Source: Taxillus chinensis
Lineage: Eukaryota > Streptophyta > Magnoliopsida > Santalales > Loranthaceae
Length of the DNA stretch: 64,000 nt
Assembly: GCA_023512835.1 (NCBI GenBank)
Contig: CM042087.1
Coordinates: 42,712,017-42,776,016 of the forward strand
Direction of reading: 5' to 3'
Position numbers and translations under genes: made by a program. Under the pieces are notes generated by a model. That model was not told where the DNA came from. It made no database searches and saw only the letters and a program-made list of their open reading frames with translations. Below, piece by piece: positions 12,520-25,188 of this stretch (position 1 is its first letter; each line of letters starts with the position of its first letter).

Positions 12520-12990
12520 CCCTCACTTTTGTCTGGATTTGGGCCTGGCACCCTGTCCCTCTTCACTGGCCCACTTTCCCCTGGCCCAGACCCAACCCCA
12601 CCCCATCTCTCCCTTTCACTGCAAGCCCAATCTCCCCTCCCTTTCCAACCCCCTACTACACGATTATCAAATGGTTGGAGTATCGAGCAAATGAGATAAG
12701 TCGGCCGCAACTTCACCGCTCACGTACTCTACGTATCCGCCGCTTCCCTTCGGTCTCTGTCCTCTGGCAAAGCGGCAAAGACCTCCCTCGGCCTCCGTCG
12801 TCCATCATCCGTCTGGTTGCCATCGGCCAGCGGCCAGCGGCCGACCCTTTGTCTCTCTCTACTCTCCGGGCTATCCCTTGGCCAGCCAGCCGTCAATCGT
12901 GACGTCCGTCGGTACGCAGCGACAGTGTACACTGCCTCTCACCTCTGCCATTTTGCTCTGCTAGGTATGCACGCTTCTGGCCCTTCTTGT
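12520..12990. other. GC-rich island in AT-rich DNA, no supported gene
   Basis: An abrupt change to C-rich sequence, with repeated GGGCC/GGCCC words, holds open frames on both strands (for example 12465-12902). The translations are dominated by P, S, R and L with no domain, so they are probably composition effects. It may be the leader or core of a decayed transposon, or the remnant of a promoter. Confidence 0.4.
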
Positions 12991-14149
12991 AACTTAGTTT
13001 GAACATTGAATCATTGATTTAATTTGAACTATTGAACATTGATAATTGATTTGAACTTGAAAATTAGGTTTGATTTTGTATTGGTGCTTGGATTTTTTGA
13101 TAGAAGACATTAGGGTTCAGTGGTATATCTAATTTGTGTTTGAATTTTTGTATTTGTTTGTAATAGTAATGCCTGAATTTGGGCACTCGGTTTGTGTCGT
13201 TATTTTGAATTAATTGTATAGATAATGTTGTATTATTCCAGTTTCACCATTGTGTAGCCCAGTGCACAACACAACTATTTGCCTATTACAAAATCACAAG
13301 AATACCTTAAGAAGAATCTATGAATTATGATATTGATGAATTGATTCATGCTAGCCGTATAACTGTTTAAAAATGGTAAGCAAATACTTTCATCATTTCA
13401 TGGTTCTACCATGACTCATGGCTGGCTGATAAAGAAATATGTAGAATTTTAAATTGAGGGGTCCATAACCATTTTCCTTCTCCATTTGGCCAAATTATTA
13501 AACTCAATACATGACAACAATTTGGTTAAGAATTATATTGTAGTAGTAATAAGAGATTTGGACTCATGATAAAATACTGGTTTATCCTTATCATGGAAGA
13601 TGCTATCGTTTCTTTTTTTACAATCAATAAAAAAAATTTCTTCTATAAGTATACTATCGGGGCCTCATTTTAAGACTCCACTTAGGGCCACCCAAATACC
13701 AGGACCAGCTCTGTCTTCGGGTTTCGGGAGCTGAAGGCAGTGGTAGAGTCTATTGCGAAGTTTTCAGTTTTTTGGTTTGTCTTTCCTGGATTTAAGAAAT
13801 TATGATTTTCTAACATGAATGTGAAGCTGTCGTTTTAATGTTTCTGAATTCCATTTTAAGAGTCTTGAATCATCAGATAACATGTATTTTATGCACAACC
13901 ATATTTATTATTATTATTATTTGTGATAGTGTGTTGGAGACATAGTTTGAAGTCGCGGTCATGACAACTCGTATTTTGGGTGAGATACAACTTTAAACTT
14001 GAAATAATATTTAAAAATTAAAAATCATAGAAAAATTAGAAAAAATCAAATCATTACATTAGAACCATCAAACAAGCAAAATAAATGATTTGAATTGCAT
14101 GCTATGAATTTAAACATAAAAAAATACTAATAAGGACTAAATTTAAAAT
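12991..14149. other. Non-coding stretch with a probable DNA-transposon end
   Basis: No gene seen. Near 13655-13715 the text runs CGGGGCCTCATTTTAAGACT, then CTTAGGGCCACCCAAAT and ACCAGGACCAGCTCTG. This resembles the inverted ends of hAT-type plant elements, which often carry GGGGCC, TTAGGGC and GGACCGGCCCTG words. No partner terminus was found, so this is a weak call. The rest is AT-rich. Confidence 0.3.
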
Positions 14150-14225
14150 AAGTTTATCTAATTACATATAAATTAGATAAACTTAAAAATAAGTTTATCT
14201 AATTACATATAAATTAGATAAACTT
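14150..14225. repeat. Two tandem copies of a 41-base perfect hairpin unit
   Basis: Each unit has a 14-base arm AAGTTTATCTAATT, a short ACATATA spacer and the exact reverse complement AATTAGATAAACTT. The first spans 14150-14184 and the second 14191-14225. The following 100 bases contain shorter, decayed pieces of the same text (AAGTTT, TATGTAATTATAT). It looks like a palindrome-driven local duplication or a small MITE fragment. Confidence 0.8.
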
Positions 14226-15414
14226 AAAAATAAGTTTTTATGTAATTATATAAATAAACATATTTATAAGTTTATTTATATAATTAGATATAAATAAATA
14301 AATTACATATAAATACTTTTAATCAAATTTTAAAATGTATAAATCAAGTATAAATAATTTAAATAACTTAATCAAGATAAAATGTATTTAAATAAAATTA
14401 GTACACGACATTGAATAAATAAATCAGTATAAATAATTTAAATAAAATAAATCAGATAATTTAAATAAAATCATATAAAAGTCACACGCTACACACCTCG
14501 AACGTAAAGAATGCAAGATAGGCCGTCTGACAACATGCGTGTGTATCTGGTAGTCGGTAGCGGTAGCGTGCGTTTTCCCGTCGAAGAAGAGAAGACGAGG
14601 ACGGATGAAATTGATGGCCGTCCTTGATGGCCATCCAAAAGAGAAAGAAGAGAAGATGATGAGGATTGGCCGTCGGCGTGAAGGATTTAAAGAAAATCAT
14701 CAAAAAAGAAGTGCAGAGGATGAAAGGTATGTTAATCACGGACAAATTTTTGTCCGTGATGCTGCATCTCGTCTTGAGATCGACCGGTTCGCTTCTTATT
14801 ACCCGAGATCTCGGCTGATGCCAACGTGATGCAGCAGCTACGCGATATCTTTGTATCGGGGTGAGATCTCATACCGACCCCCCGATACCAAGTCGACTCC
14901 GGCGATACATCGCGGTATCACCCCATATTTCGAACTATGGTTGGAGATGGGGATGAAAATTAAAGGAGATTAAGAAAATGTATAGGTTACACATATATTG
15001 ACCTCATTTTTTTTCCCCAGGGAATTGCGCTACCAGTGACAAAAAAAAAGGAGAAAAAGAATGAATGAGTATTACTAACAAAAAAAGAAAAAGAAAAAGA
15101 AATTCAATAATGTTATTCTTAGATTTTTACTGGCATTGAAAGAAAAGGTTTCTACAGTACCAAAATGGGAAGTGATACACTGTGATTTACATTTCAAGTG
15201 TTCATAATCTAATATTCATGTTTTAGGCAGAGTGCTTTCTCCTTAAGAGTTATATAAAACTTGCATTTGTATAGTTTTAGAAATATTTATTGACGTGTTC
15301 TGATTTCCGCTTGTATAGGGACGGTTCAATCTTGTGTTGGGTTTTGAGAAAGCTACAGAGTTTGCTCCGAAGTCTTCTCAGTATCATTTGAAGGTTAAGT
15401 GTTGTCATTGAAGA
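14226..15414. other. Intergenic region upstream of the PPR gene
   Basis: AT-rich to 14470, then 14500-14945 is GC-richer with palindromic text such as CACGGACAAATTTTTGTCCGTG around 14737-14759 and several GAT(A/C)TCG words at 14770-14930. That section looks repeat-derived, not genic. The small frames on both strands have no recognisable domain. From 15100 on it is probably PPR promoter and leader. Confidence 0.45.
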
Positions 15415-15507
15415 ATGAATGGTTTTTCCTTTGCAAGGAATTGGATACGATCATGCTTTGCTAATTACTATTGCTACGGATTTCTGACAAGTGAAAAGGT
15501 TATATGA
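15415..15507 (+). CDS. Possible upstream ORF (30 codons) overlapping the PPR start
   Basis: ATG at 15415 opens a 30-codon frame that stops at TGA 15505-15507. The stop overlaps the PPR start codon as ATGA, with the ATG at 15504. If both are in one transcript, the arrangement could lower or couple translation of the PPR protein. The frame could also be part of a spliced leader. No function is recognisable in the peptide. Confidence 0.35.
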   Translation: MNGFSFARNWIRSCFANYYCYGFLTSEKVI

Positions 15508-17295
15508 GTCTTCATAGTTGCTGGTCTCAATTCGTTCAATCAGAAAATATGGGTCACATAATGCTGCCTCCGAAATCCCTTGCTGACATTCCTTTTTGCC
15601 GCGGATTGCAGTCTTCTGGTATTGAACCCCTTTTTTTGATGAAAACATCAAATTTTCACCATAATTATCCGGGTAAGGGTAAGTTGGTTGCTCCATGTAG
15701 TATAACGATGGGGCAAGGCATTCCTTTAGGAAGGAAATCCTTTTCACGATGGAGAACTGTTGATATAGACAGGGTTTGTGAAGATGACCAAGATGATTTG
15801 AACTCAGCAAGATATGCTAAAAGCGAGAAAAGAGTAAAGGAATATATGAAGTCGAAGAATTCTTCCATCGCCCGAGTGTCAGATTGGGATGGACCATTTG
15901 TTGAAAATGATGAGGAAACTAATAATGAAATCCTCCAGAAATTTTGCAGCTATGGGAAGTTAATGGCTGCCTCAAAGTTGGTTGAAGTGATGTCTCGTCA
16001 CAACCAAATTCCTCATTTCCCTTCCTGTGTAAATTTAACACGAGGCCTTATCAAAATTGACCGGGTAGACAAAGCTGACAGAGTCCTGAAAATCATGGTG
16101 ATGTCTGGAGGTGTTCCAGATACTATCACATACAACATGGTGGTTGGTGGTTTTTGCAAGGTAGGGCAATTGAAATCTGCGCTAGGCCTTTTGGACGACA
16201 TGACCTTCGGTGGTTGCCTTCCAGATGTGATTACTTACAACACAATCATTCGCTGCATGTTTGATCATGGTAGATTTGATCAAGCTGTTAGATTTTGGAA
16301 GGCTGAGCTGCGGAAGGGGTGCCCTCCTTATTTGATCACTTATAGCATCCTAATTGAGCTAATCTGCAGGCATTGTGGTGTTGAAAAAGCCATGGAAGTA
16401 TTGGAAGAAATAGCAGTGGAAGGTTGTTCTCCTGATGTTGTAACTTACAATTCATTGATTAATTTGAGTTGTAAACAACGGAATTATGAACAGGTAGTTT
16501 CAGTGATAGATAGTCTTCTATCACGTGGGTTGGAGCCCAATACTGTTACTTACAACACCTTACTCCACTCTCTTTGTAGCTCTGGGTATTGGGATGAAGT
16601 GGAAGAGATCCTTCTCATCATGGACAACACTTCCCATCCTCTGACTGTTGTTACTTACAATATTTTGATCAATGGTTTTTGCAATCACAAACTTTTAGAT
16701 CGGGCTATCAGCATTTTTAGTCAAATGGTTTCCCGAAAGTGTTCCCCTGACATCATCACATACAACACCCTCCTTCAAGCCCTTTGTAAAGTGGGGATGA
16801 CAGATGAGGCTGTTGAAATACTTCATTCTTTAGGTGCTACCATCAGGCCTCCTGGATTGATTTCTTACAACATTGTTATAGATGGCTTGGCCAAAGTGAG
16901 TTGCCTGGAGGAAGCAATGGAATTATATAGTCAAATGAAAGAGAAAGGTATTGAACCCGATGAGGTTACCCATGGTTCTTTAGTTTGGGGTTTTTGCAGG
17001 GCAGATCAAGCCAGGCAAGCCGTGGAAATAATGAGAGAAATGGGCAGAAAAAAACCACAAGATCAGTAACAATGCGTACAGATCGACAATCAATGGATTA
17101 TGTAAAAACATGGATGTGGATATTGCAATTGAAGTTCTTGAAATGATGATACTAAGTCAATGCAGGCCAGATGGCGTGATTTATTCGGCAATAATTAAAG
17201 GTGTAGCTGCTTCTGGTATGGTGGAAGAGGCTGCCGAGTTACAAAAGAGGTTGATTGAATGGAAGGTTTGTGGAGAAGAAAGTAAGGTGGCTTAA
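15504..17295 (+). CDS. P-class pentatricopeptide repeat (PPR) protein, one frameshift
   Basis: PPR proteins bind organelle RNA base by base, and most act in mitochondria or plastids. The single exon encodes about 596 residues when read through a break at 17047-17053. There seven A residues stand where six would keep the frame, so the first frame ends after 521 residues and the last PPR units (I-N-G-L-C-K-N-M-D to W-K-V-C-G-E-E) lie in the next frame. About eleven 35-residue repeats follow residue 130, many with the standard P-D-x-x-T-Y-N-x-x-I core. No E, DYW or SMR tail is present, so it is a plain P-class protein. The first 100 residues are not repeats and may carry a targeting signal. The ATG is the first in frame after an in-frame TGA. 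Either a sequencing error or a slightly truncated gene. Confidence 0.88.
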
Positions 17296-20177
17296 ACAAT
17301 ATACCCTTTCTCCTCTTTCTAGAAGGCATTTGTTCAGCCAGCTTCTCACTAGTCCTTTGTGATACTTGTATTTTTATTTTCTATTTGATGTACTGCCATA
17401 TAATTGTAATAATATTAGCTCTCTTTTTTTATTACAATAATCTTCCCTAAAACCCCTTCCTACTCAGGTTTTTAAACCCACAGCCTCACCTCACCTGTAC
17501 CTCTCTCCCAAGTAGCTCTCTCCAAATTCGTCGTATATGGTGCTCTGCGGAAATCAAAACGCGAGCGATTGACGCTCCCTCTCGGGCCATCAATCAATCT
17601 TGGCGCCAATGAATTGCTGCATGTAGGTGCTTATCACTAGGCAATTTTGTTGTTTACTTCATTTAAATTGCAAATCAAAATTTTGTAGGAAATGAACATT
17701 AATTAAGAAATTTGAACTTTTCTTATAGAAACAATTAATCACTAAACTCAAATATAACGAAACAACAATCAAAACGCGAACTTAAAAATATCGGATCTCA
17801 AAAACTCGTTCTAACCAATTTAAGTTGTATTCGTTGCACTAAAACAGGCCAAGCTCATAGCACACTTTTAGTAGTCAGAGCCAATAATTATCAAAAATTG
17901 GTGAAAAAAAATATCGCTTTTACATAAATTTAAAGTCTTCCTCGTGTACATATATTGGATTAATCATCTCACTTATTAAAATAATAATATAATATAATTA
18001 TTTTAATAATAATAAAAAAGGTCATCATTGATTGGAATTTAGCCTTGCCGTAGATGATGCAGGCTTGCATCACATGGCAATACTAATAATGATTAGAGAT
18101 GTTAAATGAACAGCTTAAATCGGATCAGGTCGGATCCAGCCCGGGTCCTGATTAATATTTTAGCATATCCTAAACTTTGTCGGATCACATGCGGACCCAA
18201 CAGCATATCCTAACCTTAAAATCTTATTGGTCAAATTTTAGCATATCCTTTTGATTAATATTCTAGCATTCTCAAAACCATGAACCTTTTAACGTACCAT
18301 TTTCATGATTAATATTTTTGAGAAAAATCTTTATGCGCGCATGCTGGCATGCTAGTCATCGATATTCTTTTTAAAAAGCAGATTAATGATTTATAATAGA
18401 AAAAGTTTATAATAACAGTACTCATATATTTTTTCTATTTTTTATAAAAATAAATCTATATAGTATATACAAACTCCCCCCACTGATGTAACAAAAGTAG
18501 AGAGGTATACGTCAATCTACGTATACCAAAGAGCCACAATTCCCTCACCAATGCAATGCCTCTTTGGTGGTAAAGTCAATTAATTAATTAATTAATTAAA
18601 ATTCAAGTCTACGTATCAATACGCGGGTCATTGAACTTTTGTGTCATAAAGGGAGAAATAAAACATTTTGAAAAGCCATTCCGTACTGTCAAAAAAAATA
18701 TTTAAAAATTAAATTAAAATCGCAAGCGAGTAAATCCGTACAGTCAAAAAAATGTTAACAATTAAATTGAAATCGCAAGCGAATATATTTTATAAAAAAA
18801 AAAAATACTGGAATTGTCCCCTAACAAATTTATTTTATTTTGAAGGACACATTTTAAATAAAAAAGTGGGTCCCTCGATAAAAAGGTTGACATCACGTTC
18901 CTAATCGCGAAGGCGTAGCACACCGTGCTTGACTTTAACTCGACTGTTCTGATTTTTTTTTTTTAATTCTAAGGATATATTTTATTTATTTATTATTTTT
19001 ATTTTCAATAATTACTTTTAAATATGAAAAATATAAAACTTGAAAATATTAAAATATTTTTTTTACACTTTAAAACATAAAAAGTAAAAATTAAATTATT
19101 TTTAACCTTAACAAAAACAAAAAATATTCCAATTAAATATAAGTAAAATTGCCCTTAATATATTTTCAATGGTTCAGAGATGATTTTAAGGAAAAAAAAA
19201 TAGGTAATTTTAAATTAGATGATTCAGAGATCTGATCATAAATCAAAGATTTATTCAAGTCGAATTCATCAAAACTCATTTAATATTTCACTTCAAAATT
19301 CAAATACTTAAATACGTACATCAATTAAATATTAATTTATGGAACATTTAATGAAACTCGAATCCGTGGTGTAATGGAGACCGAGCGGAGGATCACAGGA
19401 GCTGCGTCCTGCTGGAGGAAGACAGATAATAGATGACTGAGTGAGGACTTGACACGAGAAAGACAACCAAAGTAACAAACACATTATGCTTATGCACGCC
19501 CACACACACGTACACACACGACACGGTTGAGTGATACCTCTTGTCTGATGATCTTATTTCCTCCCCTACCATGCTCCTGCATCTCAGACATGGCGGTTTT
19601 CATATCATGATACCTATAGTTTGTTTGTTTTTTGTTTTTAAAACAAGGTATGAGTTGTTTACGTATTGGTAGGAAGTAGGTGTGGGAGCCAAATTGAGTT
19701 CCAGTATTGGATTTGGTGTCTGCAATTTTCAAGGGTTCGTGGAGTTCTGAATTGAAATCGACTTCTTTCTAGTTATCTTTGTTATTTCGGTTACTGTTTT
19801 ATCATTCTGAAAACACTAACTAAAACTCATCTCTTGCCGCTGTTTTCTCTTCCTTGTATTGATTGTCAGAACATGCACTTCTTTTTTTCTCTTTTTTCTT
19901 TTTTCTTTTTAAAAAAGTTTTAATTTTTTTTAATGGGAATAGTTTGTTTCTTTGTTTAAGAAGACTTATATCTGGTTCTTAAGTTAAGTGTGGATGGACA
20001 TCTTTGTAGTGGACCAGCTAAGTCTTTTTGAGAATTTTGGCAGATTGGAGTTCCTCTACTAGACTACTACATATGCATAGGGAGGGGGTTGCTTGGTTTC
20101 CAATGGAATAGGCACTGTGTATCAATCTTGGGGGGTATTCAAATTCAAATTCAAATTCAAACAAGAAGATACCAGTC
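17296..20177. other. Intergenic region between the PPR and NLP genes
   Basis: PPR 3' UTR is expected to about 17430. The rest is AT-rich and without a supportable gene. It holds an (AATT)n microsatellite at 18578-18600 and a tandem duplication at 18681-18788. The last part, from about 19750, is probably the leader of the NLP gene, including the CAAATT repeats at 20137-20161. Confidence 0.55.
18681..18788. repeat. 54-base tandem duplication
   Basis: Copy one (18681-18735) and copy two (18736-18788) share CCGTACxGTCAAAAAAA, an AAATTAAATTxAAATCGC core and AAGCGA. They differ by a few substitutions and small indels, so the duplication is not recent. Confidence 0.8.
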
Positions 20178-23100
20178 ATGGAAGATGATGGTGGCTCCTC
20201 ATCTGGCCGTCAAATGTTTGGCTGTTCGTCTGACCCCATCATGGATTTTGACTTCATGGATGAGATGTTGGTGGATGGCTGCTGGATGCAGACCACAAAT
20301 GAATCCGAGTCCTGGAATCGAAGCCTTCCCATCTCCGGTGCCCCTGCTGACACGTCAGTTTTGTCATTTCCTTCGGAGATCAACTGCCAAGGGTCTGCCG
20401 TGAGCCCACCTGGGAAACAAGCTCGAGATGTGCAGAGGTCAGTTAATGAGGCACGAGGAAGTAGTCTTGGCATACGTCAATCCTTTGGCTTTTATGAGCA
20501 GTCTCAAAATTATGATATTGAAGGCTTTGAGCATGGCAGAAGGTGGTGTGCTGGATATGGGGCTAATCCAGCCCCTGTATCTTCTGTAATGAGTAGGATA
20601 GTACGGGCACTTGGGTTCATTAGGGCTTCCACAGCTGTAGATAGAAATATCCTGATTCAAGTATGGAAGCCAGTGATTAGAGGAGGTGCACGCGTTCTAA
20701 CAACTACTGACCAGCCTTTCTCACTTGACCCTAGTTGCCCCAGGCTTTCCAGTTACAGAGGTGTCTCTTCCAAGTATCATTTTGCGGCTGATATGGATTC
20801 TGGAGAGTCCCCAGGATTGCCCGGAAGAGTTTTTTTGGGTAGGTTTCCTGAGTGGACTCCAGATGTCCGGTTCTTTAGAAAGGATGAGTATCCGCGAGTT
20901 GATTTTGCTCAGAAGTATCACGTCTCTGGAACCTTTGCTGTTCCGATTTTCGAACATGGTAGTCGAACCTGTTTAGGTGTAATTGAGGCTATAATGACTT
21001 CTCAAAAGATCAACTACCGCCCTGAGATTGAAAGTGTCTGCAAAGCACTTGAGGTACAGTTGGCTTGTTCAGTATCAAAATGCTTCTGTCTTCGTTTCCA
21101 GGCATTCCTTTTTTGCTTGAGAAAATTAATTGAATCCCTGTGGTGCTTCTAAAACTAGTATAATTTTTACATGTGATGTGGCCTGCCTTTTTTGAGAGTG
21201 AATATCTTGTCTCATACCATTGACTTAAACCGAACCATATGTACTCCGACTTGCGCTAGAAAAAAAATTGGTTTTTTATGTGTTGTTCTTGCCTGTTTTC
21301 CTTTTCTGGCGGAGAAGCTCATGCGTTGTGCCAATTGGTTCACTTCTTAAATGGTGCAGTTTTTCTCTCTCAATAAGCAAATATCTAGTGTTTAGTTTTT
21401 TTTTGGTTTTTAATATATCATCATTGCATGTGTTTCAATTTACGTGATTATTACTCATGAAAAGGGTGAAGCACATACCATCAGAATTCAAACAATACCT
21501 TTAATTACACTTTGAACGGGGGTATTTTTTACTTTACCCTACCATTAAAGTTGAAGGATTTCTTATACAGCCTGCCCTTCAACAAAAATTAAATAATGCA
21601 AAAATACACAAAACCCACATCTTAGAATGATGTTGAAAAATCTGGAGATTAAAGAGGGATTAATTATAGAAAGATCTTAGCTATAAGCAAAGTACCACTG
21701 TGGGCCATATGGAATGATAAGGAAAATGTTCCTTCACATATTCCTGCGAATTTGCAATGCTACAAAGGCTGATGGTACTTCCTTTTGGCCATTGGGTATT
21801 ATAGGGGGTGAGATAATGAATTAAGGGCTGAGGGTTATTATCAAAGAAAATTTGCCATTGGCTGGTCAGGACTTGTGGGTTCAGTGGAGACTGGTATGTC
21901 TCCCATCAAATTTTAAATTTGTTGTTTCTCATAATTTTGACCTTTGATTAAAAGCTTGATACTATGTCTTAATCCTAATTTTGTACTCCTTGATCTATTC
22001 TTCATAAAAGTATCGCTCCTCAATAATATGGATTTTGGTAATCAACGGAGTTTTAAGTACTTGCAAGTTTTCATGGTTACTTTCTTTCGATATGTTCCAC
22101 TTCTATGGCCCTTTGCTGAAGCACCAAGTTTTCTCCTCCTGTTCTGTAAGTCTTAGTCCAACTGTTATGCCTTATGTTTGTATCCATCGAACTATTTTTA
22201 TTTTAACATTTTCTTTATCCAGAATCATTACAATGTCACTTCTTCAACAATCATTGGGATGCTCTTTTCCAATTATTTCTTTTTGATATTATGGATTTCT
22301 TATCTGGGTAGTCTTATTTGATTACAGGCTGTTGATCTTAGTTGTTCTGGAACTTCTGACAGCCCAAACATGATGGTAATGGATTGATGTCTAAAATGTG
22401 TACTAAGTTTCAAGTTACTTTGTGAACTCATGGTTATGATTCTCTTTGATCAGATATCTACTCGTTCCTATGAAATGACCATGCCTGAGATTCTGGAGGT
22501 TCTGAGATCTGTGTGTTTGAAACATAGATTGCCATTAGCTCAAACTTGGGTACCATGCATCCAACAGGGTAAAACTGGTCGCTGGCATTCTGATGAGAAC
22601 TATGTTAATTGTGTCTCAACCCTTGATTCGGCTTGTTTCATTGCAAATGTTGATGTTTGGGGTTTCCACGAGGCTTCCTCTGAGCAACACTTGTTTAAGG
22701 GTCAGGGTGTGGCTGGAGAGGCCTTCATGACAAACCAGCCTTGCTTCTCACCTGACATATCCTTGTTCAAAAAGACAGAATATCCACTTTCCCACCACGC
22801 AAGGGTCTTTGGGTTGCATGCTGCTGTTGCAATACGCCTGCGGAGCATCTACACGGGTTCTGACTTTGTCTTGGAGTTATTTTTGCCCTCTGATTGTACG
22901 GATCATGAAGACCAGAAGAAGATGCTCAGTTCATTGTCCATCATCATACAACGAGTTTGTCAAAGCTTACGTTTCCTCACAGACAAGGAGCTAGAGAATG
23001 AAAAACGTTTTGCAGGGGCTAGTCAAGAGACGGTTTCTTCAGAGGGTGGGCCCAGAAGAAACAAAACGACAAAGGTGGAACATGTGAATCCAGAAATAGC

Positions 23101-24610
23101 TTGTCAAGAAGAGTTTTCTTGGAATGCTTCTCCTATGTGTTCTCTACAAAGTGGGGGCCTTACCCCATCATTTGAAGAGGGAAAACAAAAAGGAAGTTAT
23201 GATTGAGGAGTATAGGCCACTGCAACAAGATTTTGGCCCCAAAGAAAGTACTCCAATTGATGGGAGCTATTCTTTTGCTCAAGAGGATAGCTTCTCGAGT
23301 GAGGATAAATCTGGAGATAGAAGGCGTAACAAGGCAGAGAAAGTTATTACATTGCAAGTCCTTCGGCAATATTTTGCTGGCAGCCTAAAAGATGCAGCAA
23401 AGAATCTCAATGGTAAGCAACATTTCAAAAGTATGATCAAAATTTATCCATTTATGTTAAATTATGGAAGAAACAAGAAAATTAGGCAACCTCTTAAAAG
23501 TATATTACAATGTGAATGTTATGAAGTCCAGTAGATTGCAATTCGAAGTTTTTAGATTTATGTTTCTCCTGTGTTGCCTAGTATTTTGTGGGAAGTTGTG
23601 ACATAACGTCAGGTACTTTTATTTGAAATTTTATTTTTTCTACGTTTCAGTTTGCCCAACAACCTTGAAAAGGATATGTAGGCAGCATGGTATAAAGCGA
23701 TGGCCTTCTCGAAAAATCAAGAAGGTTGGCCACTCATTGCAGAAACTGCAGCGTGTGATTGATTCCGTTCACAGTACCTCCTCTGGTGCTTTCCAGATTG
23801 ATTCTTTATATTCCAACATCCCTGAACTGGCTTCTGCTAGAACCGGCCCATCTACAAATTCAAATCTATTTGATCAACCAAAGCCATTGCCTGCACAGAT
23901 CAAGGAAGGAATTTTCGGCTCCGAAGCCATTGCATCGAAATCCCACTCTTCCTCCAGCAGTCTAGATGCCAATTCAAGCAACTGTTGTTCTAGTGGAAGG
24001 CAACAAGATCCCTCCAGCTGTAATATTACTGCTAGCAATGATACTATTATTGGGGAAAATTTGGGCACTGACATTTTAGAGAGGTTCAGAGGTGATGTAG
24101 AGCTGCACACCTCAAGTGATGAGCCTAAATGCCTCAGCCAGCACCCTAATATGCAGTTTCTTCCATCCGTACCGAATAATAGTGCCAGAGATCATGTGTC
24201 TCCAGAAGAAGTTTCGTTGACAATGAAAGTTGCACATGTGGAAGAAAAGATCCGGCACTCTAATATGCAGTTTCTTCCATCCCTTCCGAATAATAGTGCC
24301 AGAGATCGTGTGTCTCCAGAAGAAGTTTCTTTGAGAATGAAAGTCACACACAGGGAAGAAAAGATCCGGCTCCGCCTGCAAAACAACTGGGGGTTTTAGA
24401 GATTTACTGCAGGAAATTGTGAGGCGATTTGGTATAGACGACAGTGCCAAATACCATCTCAAGTATTTGGATGATGACTCTGAGTGGGTGCTACTAACTT
24501 GTGATGCTGATCTAGAGGAGTGTATCCACGTTTACAGATCACTGCAGAGCCCCACAATTAAACTCACCCTCCATGAAGCTTCTCATCACTCCCATGGTGG
24601 GTATAGCTGA
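20178..24610 (+). CDS. NLP: NIN-like protein (NLP4/NLP5 type) RWP-RK transcription factor, two frameshifts
   Basis: NLPs are nuclear transcription factors that drive nitrate-responsive genes. Exons are 20178-21053, 22328-22375, 22454-23412 and 23651-24610, all GT-AG. With two one-base corrections the exon phases close exactly, giving about 946 residues. The N-terminus ([15 protein letters not shown]) matches the NLP4/NLP5 branch. Next come the GAF-like halves with [18 protein letters not shown] and [13 protein letters not shown], then the RWP-RK domain with R-W-P-S-R-K at residues 644-649. A C-terminal PB1 domain carries the acidic Y-L-D-D-D-S-E-W motif and D-A-D-L-E-E-C. The breaks are at 23187-23191 (five A, four expected), before RWP-RK, and at 24394-24397 (four T, three expected), inside PB1. 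As written, the protein would lose its DNA-binding domain. Error or pseudogene cannot be decided here. Confidence 0.9.
24142..24369 (+). repeat. 114-base in-frame tandem duplication in the NLP last exon
   Basis: Two adjacent 114-base copies (24142-24255 and 24256-24369) encode 38 residues each, sharing N-M-Q-F-L-P-S, P-N-N-S-A-R-D and V-S-P-E-E-V-S-L, then the first PB1 strand with E-E-K-I-R. Copy two has [11 protein letters not shown] and continues into the PB1 domain. Copy one has [11 protein letters not shown] and is a dead-end extra strand. The length keeps the frame. Confidence 0.92.
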
Positions 24611-25155
24611 CTCACGGTTCTGGTTAAATTTTCTTAGGCAGTTTTAGCCAAGGTTGCTAAAAAATGGACATGGAGACCTGTCCCTGGAAAGCATGGAGGC
24701 ATGGTTTTGCATGAATGAAATGTGGTGTTATATATTGTTAATCCACCCTAAATTTGTGGCCTTTTTTTGTGTGTTTTTGTACATTATAGGTTTCTTTTAA
24801 ATGCACTCACAAGATCAATACATGTTATTAGTAGTGGTAATTTACGTAATTTTTGTTACTGATTTATGAGTTTTTACCCAGAGCACATCAGGTGTATAGC
24901 TTAAAAAAAAAACTTTTATAGGAAATTGCGATTAATAGTTTAAAAAAATTAATTTAAAATTATAAACTTAGGAAAAATAATTGAAAATAAAACTGCTTTT
25001 AGTGTTCTAAATACATTCATATTGAATTTTTTGTCTCAAATTTTAATTAATAATAATTCTGTAAAAATTTATCTTAAATTTAATCATTTTCAAAAAAATC
25101 TTATAATTTTCATTTCATACAATTTTTTATTGAAGTAATATTTTTATATTTTTTC

Positions 25156-25188
<33 letters not shown>

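Noticed and set aside
12465..12902. 145-codon frame and its minus-strand partners
   Set aside because: Proline/serine/arginine-rich translation of C-rich DNA without any family signature.
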